A DNA stretch of 64,000 nucleotides from Rhodamnia argentea (Eukaryota > Streptophyta > Magnoliopsida > Myrtales > Myrtaceae), in assembly GCF_020921035.1 (NCBI RefSeq), contig NC_063150.1, positions 35,015,826-35,079,825 of the forward strand, in the 5' to 3' direction. The position numbers and the translations under genes are program-made. Shown piece by piece: positions 59,912 through 64,000 of this stretch; position 1 is the first letter of the stretch; every line of letters begins with the position of its first letter. Under the pieces are notes generated by a model. That model searched no databases and was not told where the DNA came from. It was given only the letters and a program-made list of their open reading frames with translations.

Positions 59912-62275
59912 CTACCAATAGTCCCGACAAGAACACGTACCATCCCGGAAATGGTGGAAACGGGTAGAGTCTCTCACAACGATTTCTCTGCCAGCTAGCT
60001 TAGCTATATACTTAATGGCTGAGTGGCAATCATTACAGATCCTTAGGTTCTTCATGATCCTTAATGTAGTGTTCTCTGGAGTGTTGAGTAACCCAAAGGC
60101 AATTGCAAGTTTCTCGCTGTGATGTCTGAGAATCTGCTCCTTCACCTCTTCCTCAAGGTCATGCATTACTGACTCAGTGTCTGGAACAAAACCCATCTTC
60201 TTTATCTCCTTCCAGATCTTATCAATGGTTTTGTAGATTGCATCTTTCTGTGGGTGAAGCCCATCTTCGACACCAAATACATGAACCTCGTTCCTTATCT
60301 GAACCCAACTAGTTCCTTGTTCTTTTTTAACTCCTCTGTCCTTCATGGACTTCCTAACTTTAGCAGCATCCTCCCATTTTCCACAGACCATATACAAGTT
60401 TGCCAAGGTTGAGTATGCACCACTGTTATCTGGATCAACAATAAGCAGCTTTTCTGCGGCAAACTTTGCAAGTTCCACATTTTTATACAGTCTACATGAA
60501 GCCAGAAGTGAACCCCAGGCACTAACATCTGGTTCAATAGGCATGTTCTCAATAAACCTCTGGGCCTCATGTAGCAATCCAGCACGCGCATATAGGTCAA
60601 TCATGCAGGCACAATGACTTAGGGTGGGTTCAATTTTGTCCATATGTCGCATCCTGTCATAATATCTGCGTCCCTGTTCAACCAATCCAATATGCGTACA
60701 GGCAGATAAAACACCAACATAAGTTATGTGGTCCGGTTTTATCCCTAATGTGAGCATCTTCTCAAACAGTTTTAGGGCATCTTCTCCAAGACCATGTTGA
60801 GCCAAAGCAATAACCATGGAAGTCCAGGAGACTGTGTCCCTGTTGTCATGTGCCAACCCGAATACTTTTCTTGCGTCATTGATGTTTCCAGATTTTGCGT
60901 ACATGTTTATCAGTGCGTTGCTCACAGATACAGAAGATGATTCATACGTTCTCATGGCATTAGCATGGATCTGTTTTCCATAATTGAAAGAAGCCAAACT
61001 TGCACTTACAGTCAACATGACTGCTAAAGTATAGCTGTTAGGTCTGGGGCCTTCTCTAAGCATTCGTTTGAAAATCTCTATTGCGTCGTCGTTCAAACCA
61101 TTCTGCACATAACCTACAATCATAGCTGTCCATGTAACCACATCCCTCTCCATCTGTAAGTCAAATATTTGTCTGGCAGGATTTATATCTCCAAGCTTCA
61201 CATACCCATCCAACAATGCTGTAAAAGCGATTATATCCATATTTGAAGTCCCGCATTTTTCAACAATTTGTCTTGCTGTTTCAACCTCACCAGACTTTGC
61301 ATACATCGAGATCAAAGCATTTTCAACTGCGTTTGACATATCAAACACGCTTTTCACCATGTAAGCATGAATTTCTTTCCCAAGCCTTATATTTTCAAGA
61401 TTAGCACAAGCAGACAAAACACTTGCCAAAGTAAATTTATCAGGCTTCAGAGAACGATCTTTAAGCATCCTAGAGAAAAAATTCAGTGCTTCAGTATCAT
61501 GCCCATGCTGATTGAAACCTGCAATCATCGAATTCCAAGAGACAATATCTCTTTCGTCCATCATATCAAACTGGGCAACAGCAAGGTCAACATGCCCAGA
61601 AAGCATATGCATCGAAAGCATCACATTCCAACTTGATGTGTTCTTCAACTTTATTCTATCAAATACCATCTTGGCTGTCATATGATCACCTGACTTTGCA
61701 TACATGTTAAGGAGAGAATTCGCTACAGAAACAGAGCTACTCAACCCAAGTTTAACTACTGAAGAATGAATCTTTCTACCTACAATCAAAGCTTTAACAG
61801 CTGCGCAAGATGCAAGGACATTAGTCAAAGTATACTGGGTAGGCAAAACTCTCTCTGACAACATATCTACAAATAATTGAATTGCATCTACAAAGCGACG
61901 AGTCCGATTATATCCCACAATCATTGCCGTCCAAGAAACGGAGTCACGTTCAGGAATTTCCCCGAATAAGCAATGCGCTGTGTCTACAAAACCCTGCTTC
62001 GCATACATGGACAGGATGGTGTTCCAGGAAGATGTGTTCTTTTCAGGCATTTCATCGAACACGCGGCGCGCATCGTCCACAAACTCAGATTTAGCGTAGA
62101 AATTCATGAGATTATTCATCAGGAACAACCCAAAATGTAGACCCGATTTGATTATCTGAGCATGGACTGATCTTCCGCCGAACGGGTCCTTGTTTTTTAG
62201 GCTGGTCTGAAGCAGATAAGCATAAGAATCCGAAGGCGAAGGAAAGGGAGGTGGGTTCGAGATTTCCATCATCAA
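59912..62275 (-). CDS. Pentatricopeptide repeat protein, PLS class with DYW domain (At2g22070-like)
   Basis: PLS-DYW proteins bind organelle transcripts through their repeats and edit C to U with the DYW deaminase domain. The frame is a single uninterrupted exon of 787 residues. It starts MMMEISNPPPFPSPSDSYAY and then runs through repeated PPR units, e.g. DARRVFDEMPEKNTSSWNTI, RDSVSWTAMIVGYNRTRRFV and PDKFTLASVLSACANLENIR, to about residue 590. E/E+ motifs follow (VSAWGSLLASCRLYKNVELA; KKEQGTSWVQIRNEVHVFGV). The DYW domain occupies roughly the last 135 residues, with HSEKLAIAFG (HxE zinc/deaminase motif), CNDCHSAIK (CxxCH) and the terminal FHHFRDGTCSCRDYW. Length and text closely follow Arabidopsis At2g22070. 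Three consecutive Met codons open the frame; I take the first. Plastid or mitochondrial import is expected, but the presequence is short and unclear. The editing target is unknown. Confidence 0.97.
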   Translation of the reverse strand: MMMEISNPPPFPSPSDSYAYLLQTSLKNKDPFGGRSVHAQIIKSGLHFGLFLMNNLMNFYAKSEFVDDARRVFDEMPEKNTSSWNTILSMYAKQGFVDTAHCLFGEIPERDSVSWTAMIVGYNRTRRFVDAIQLFVDMLSERVLPTQYTLTNVLASCAAVKALIVGRKIHSSVVKLGLSSSVSVANSLLNMYAKSGDHMTAKMVFDRIKLKNTSSWNVMLSMHMLSGHVDLAVAQFDMMDERDIVSWNSMIAGFNQHGHDTEALNFFSRMLKDRSLKPDKFTLASVLSACANLENIRLGKEIHAYMVKSVFDMSNAVENALISMYAKSGEVETARQIVEKCGTSNMDIIAFTALLDGYVKLGDINPARQIFDLQMERDVVTWTAMIVGYVQNGLNDDAIEIFKRMLREGPRPNSYTLAVMLTVSASLASFNYGKQIHANAMRTYESSSVSVSNALINMYAKSGNINDARKVFGLAHDNRDTVSWTSMVIALAQHGLGEDALKLFEKMLTLGIKPDHITYVGVLSACTHIGLVEQGRRYYDRMRHMDKIEPTLSHCACMIDLYARAGLLHEAQRFIENMPIEPDVSAWGSLLASCRLYKNVELAKFAAEKLLIVDPDNSGAYSTLANLYMVCGKWEDAAKVRKSMKDRGVKKEQGTSWVQIRNEVHVFGVEDGLHPQKDAIYKTIDKIWKEIKKMGFVPDTESVMHDLEEEVKEQILRHHSEKLAIAFGLLNTPENTTLRIMKNLRICNDCHSAIKYIAKLAGREIVVRDSTRFHHFRDGTCSCRDYW

Positions 62276-64000
62276 AGAATGCTTTTTGACGACAAACCAT
62301 CGACAAATAAAGTGTCACAACATTCACGTTGCGTTCTGAATGGTCGAATGAAACTGTGTCTGAGGAAACAGTTCGAGCTCCGTTTCCAACCGACAGAAGT
62401 TGGCGCAAATAAGTCTACCAAGGAACATAAATTTTGGCGTGAAAAAGATAAGCATAATTTAAGAAGTGAACAAAAAATAATTTAAAACATGTATTTTTTT
62501 CACGAAAAGTAAAAAATTTTAAAAATTTATTAAATAATCGTTAGTTTTGCTTACAAAAATGATTTAAATGAACATAAATGTTGGCGTAAAAAAACATAAT
62601 TTAAGTAGTGAACAAAAATTTAATTTGAAACTTGCATTTGTCTTGCAAAAAATAAATGATTTAAAATTTTTTCAAAATAATTGCTTACAAAAATAAATAA
62701 ATGAAATATGTATTCATCGTATGCAAAATTGTGTAAATGTTGTCCATAATAAAAATAATTTTTATTAACTAATTATTTCATATTATACAATCTATTGTTG
62801 TGAGGAAAATAGTTTTCAAATCTTTTGTTTTATGCAAATCAAATATATCTCTTTGTTTTCTTTAATGATACGATGAATGAAAAGCTTCATTAATGATACC
62901 ATGCTTATATCTCTTCTTTAATTATCGCTAGCGTAATGCAATTTTCTTATTTAACTTTTCTTTTTTCATTTGGTTTGAGCTCAGAATGTCGCATGTATTA
63001 ATACTTCATGGGACCAAACTTTTTCATCCAAGGATTGGAAATGGACTACTGGGGTTTAATAATAAACGTGCTTTATCAATCTGGAGATTTAAAATTAGTG
63101 AAAGTTCAAAATTCAGATGTGGTTTAGATTTTTTTTTTTTTTTTGGGGTCGACTATGTGGTTTAGATTAAGCATGTATCGTATTGAAGTATACGCCTAGA
63201 AGAAAGCCACCCCTCCATCTAAATCACAAGACGAAATGTTTAAGTTTGTAGATGGAGAAGGAATATCTAAATTACACAAACAAGAGAACTAATTGTGAAT
63301 TTGACAAACAATCCGAAATAAACTGTAATCGAATCCAACTCTTATATCTTGTTCGCAAGTTCAATCCAAAGGCAAGCTTACAGATGAAGGGCACGTGTAT
63401 AAAAAGAATATACACCCCCGTAAAACAAGTGACATAGGTTATCTTAACAGTGACGAGAACTATATAGTTTCTCGTGCATGTCGAATTTCGTTGACACCCG
63501 GAAAATAATATGTAAACCTGGTTGGAAAATTATGTGCCAAATTTTATATGGACATCTTAATAGGCTCCATGTGTCTGAATACCATTTCAATTTACCAAAA
63601 CTACATAAAATTCACTTCCCAAAATATTGTTCTCACGCTATTTAGTGGCAAACCGTGTGAGACGTCCCGTTCATTGTTATTAGAAGTCCAGCAAAAATGT
63701 TAATAATTATTATTTTAGTGGTTTACAATAACTTCACTCACCAGTCAACTTCTTCTAATTAATGGCCATAGTAGAGTACACGGCGGCCCTTAAATCTCAA
63801 ATAATGCATGAAAATAAAGCAAACCGTTCATTTCATAGAGATTAGTCCCGCTCAACCATCATTATTAGGACATAATGATCAACTAGGCAACCACAAAGAA
63901 TTTAAGGACGTGAAGGGCAACAACTCATCATATAGAAAATGCAGCTCAACTTCAACTTCCCCATACAAGAATGGCATCTTAACGCCTGCTTCATGGTCAT
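62276..64000. other. AT-rich upstream region of the PPR gene
   Basis: The first few hundred bases should contain the PPR promoter and leader. At 62440-62780 a loosely repeated AT-rich unit occurs (ACATAAATGTTGGCGTAAAA, GAACAAAAATTTAATTTGAA, TTGCTTACAAAAAT), suggesting two or three degenerate tandem copies of about 130 bp. The rest has only one identifiable element (63117-63168) and no credible gene. Confidence 0.5.
63117..63168 (-). mobile_element. Ultra-short poly(A) retroposon E
   Basis: A perfect 14 bp duplication, ATGTGGTTTAGATT (63117-63130 and 63155-63168), flanks a 24 nt insert at 63131-63154. The insert is fourteen T plus GGGGTCGACT on the plus strand; in the sense direction it is AGTCGACCCC plus A14. 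Confidence 0.85.

Overview
This window is plant nuclear DNA. The genes are interrupted by canonical GT-AG introns, and their products are plant or plant-type: a DDB1-type CUL4 adaptor, an X8/CBM43 protein, a clade I TGA bZIP factor, an AGT2-type aminotransferase and a DYW-class PPR protein. The spacers are AT-rich and full of MITE-like and retroposed DNA. Protein similarity points to a dicot. A woody rosid, possibly Myrtaceae, is my impression from the repeat style, but the sequence does not prove it.

Layout. (1) 1-10531, minus strand: the 5' part of DDB1 (14 exons, residues 1-500), running off the left edge. (2) 13677-19184, minus: a small X8-domain wall or plasmodesmal protein whose signal-peptide exon appears to lie behind a 4.9 kb repeat-filled intron. 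(3) 23453-27559, minus: a complete TMEM208/SND2 homologue (5 exons). (4) 31839-34078, minus: a two-exon gene for a protein with a hydrophobic N-terminus and a very acidic C-terminus. (5) 34079-48352: about 14 kb without a recognisable gene, made of decayed mobile elements. (6) 48353-51229, plus: a TGA1/TGA4-like bZIP factor (8 coding exons). (7) 52499-56774, minus: a mitochondrial class III aminotransferase (9 exons), convergent with TGA. (8) 59912-62275, minus: an intronless PLS-DYW PPR editing factor similar to Arabidopsis At2g22070. (9) An AT-rich tail to 64000.

The genes do not form an operon or an obvious cluster. They are unrelated housekeeping and regulatory genes: ubiquitin ligase adaptor, ER targeting, transcription, photorespiratory or amino-acid metabolism, and organelle RNA editing.

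The most unusual signal is in the spacers and introns. At least six insertions of only 14-24 nt consist of a poly(A) or poly(T) run plus a short end resembling (T)GACC, each flanked by a 14-18 bp target-site duplication. They look like target-primed retroposition events in which almost nothing but the tail was copied. One sits about 25 nt from a splice acceptor in the aminotransferase gene. Other notable items are a Mutator-like MITE with a perfect 11 bp duplication in a DDB1 intron, a 64 bp tandem duplication ending exactly at the TMEM208 stop codon, and the loss of one of four TGA1 redox cysteines.
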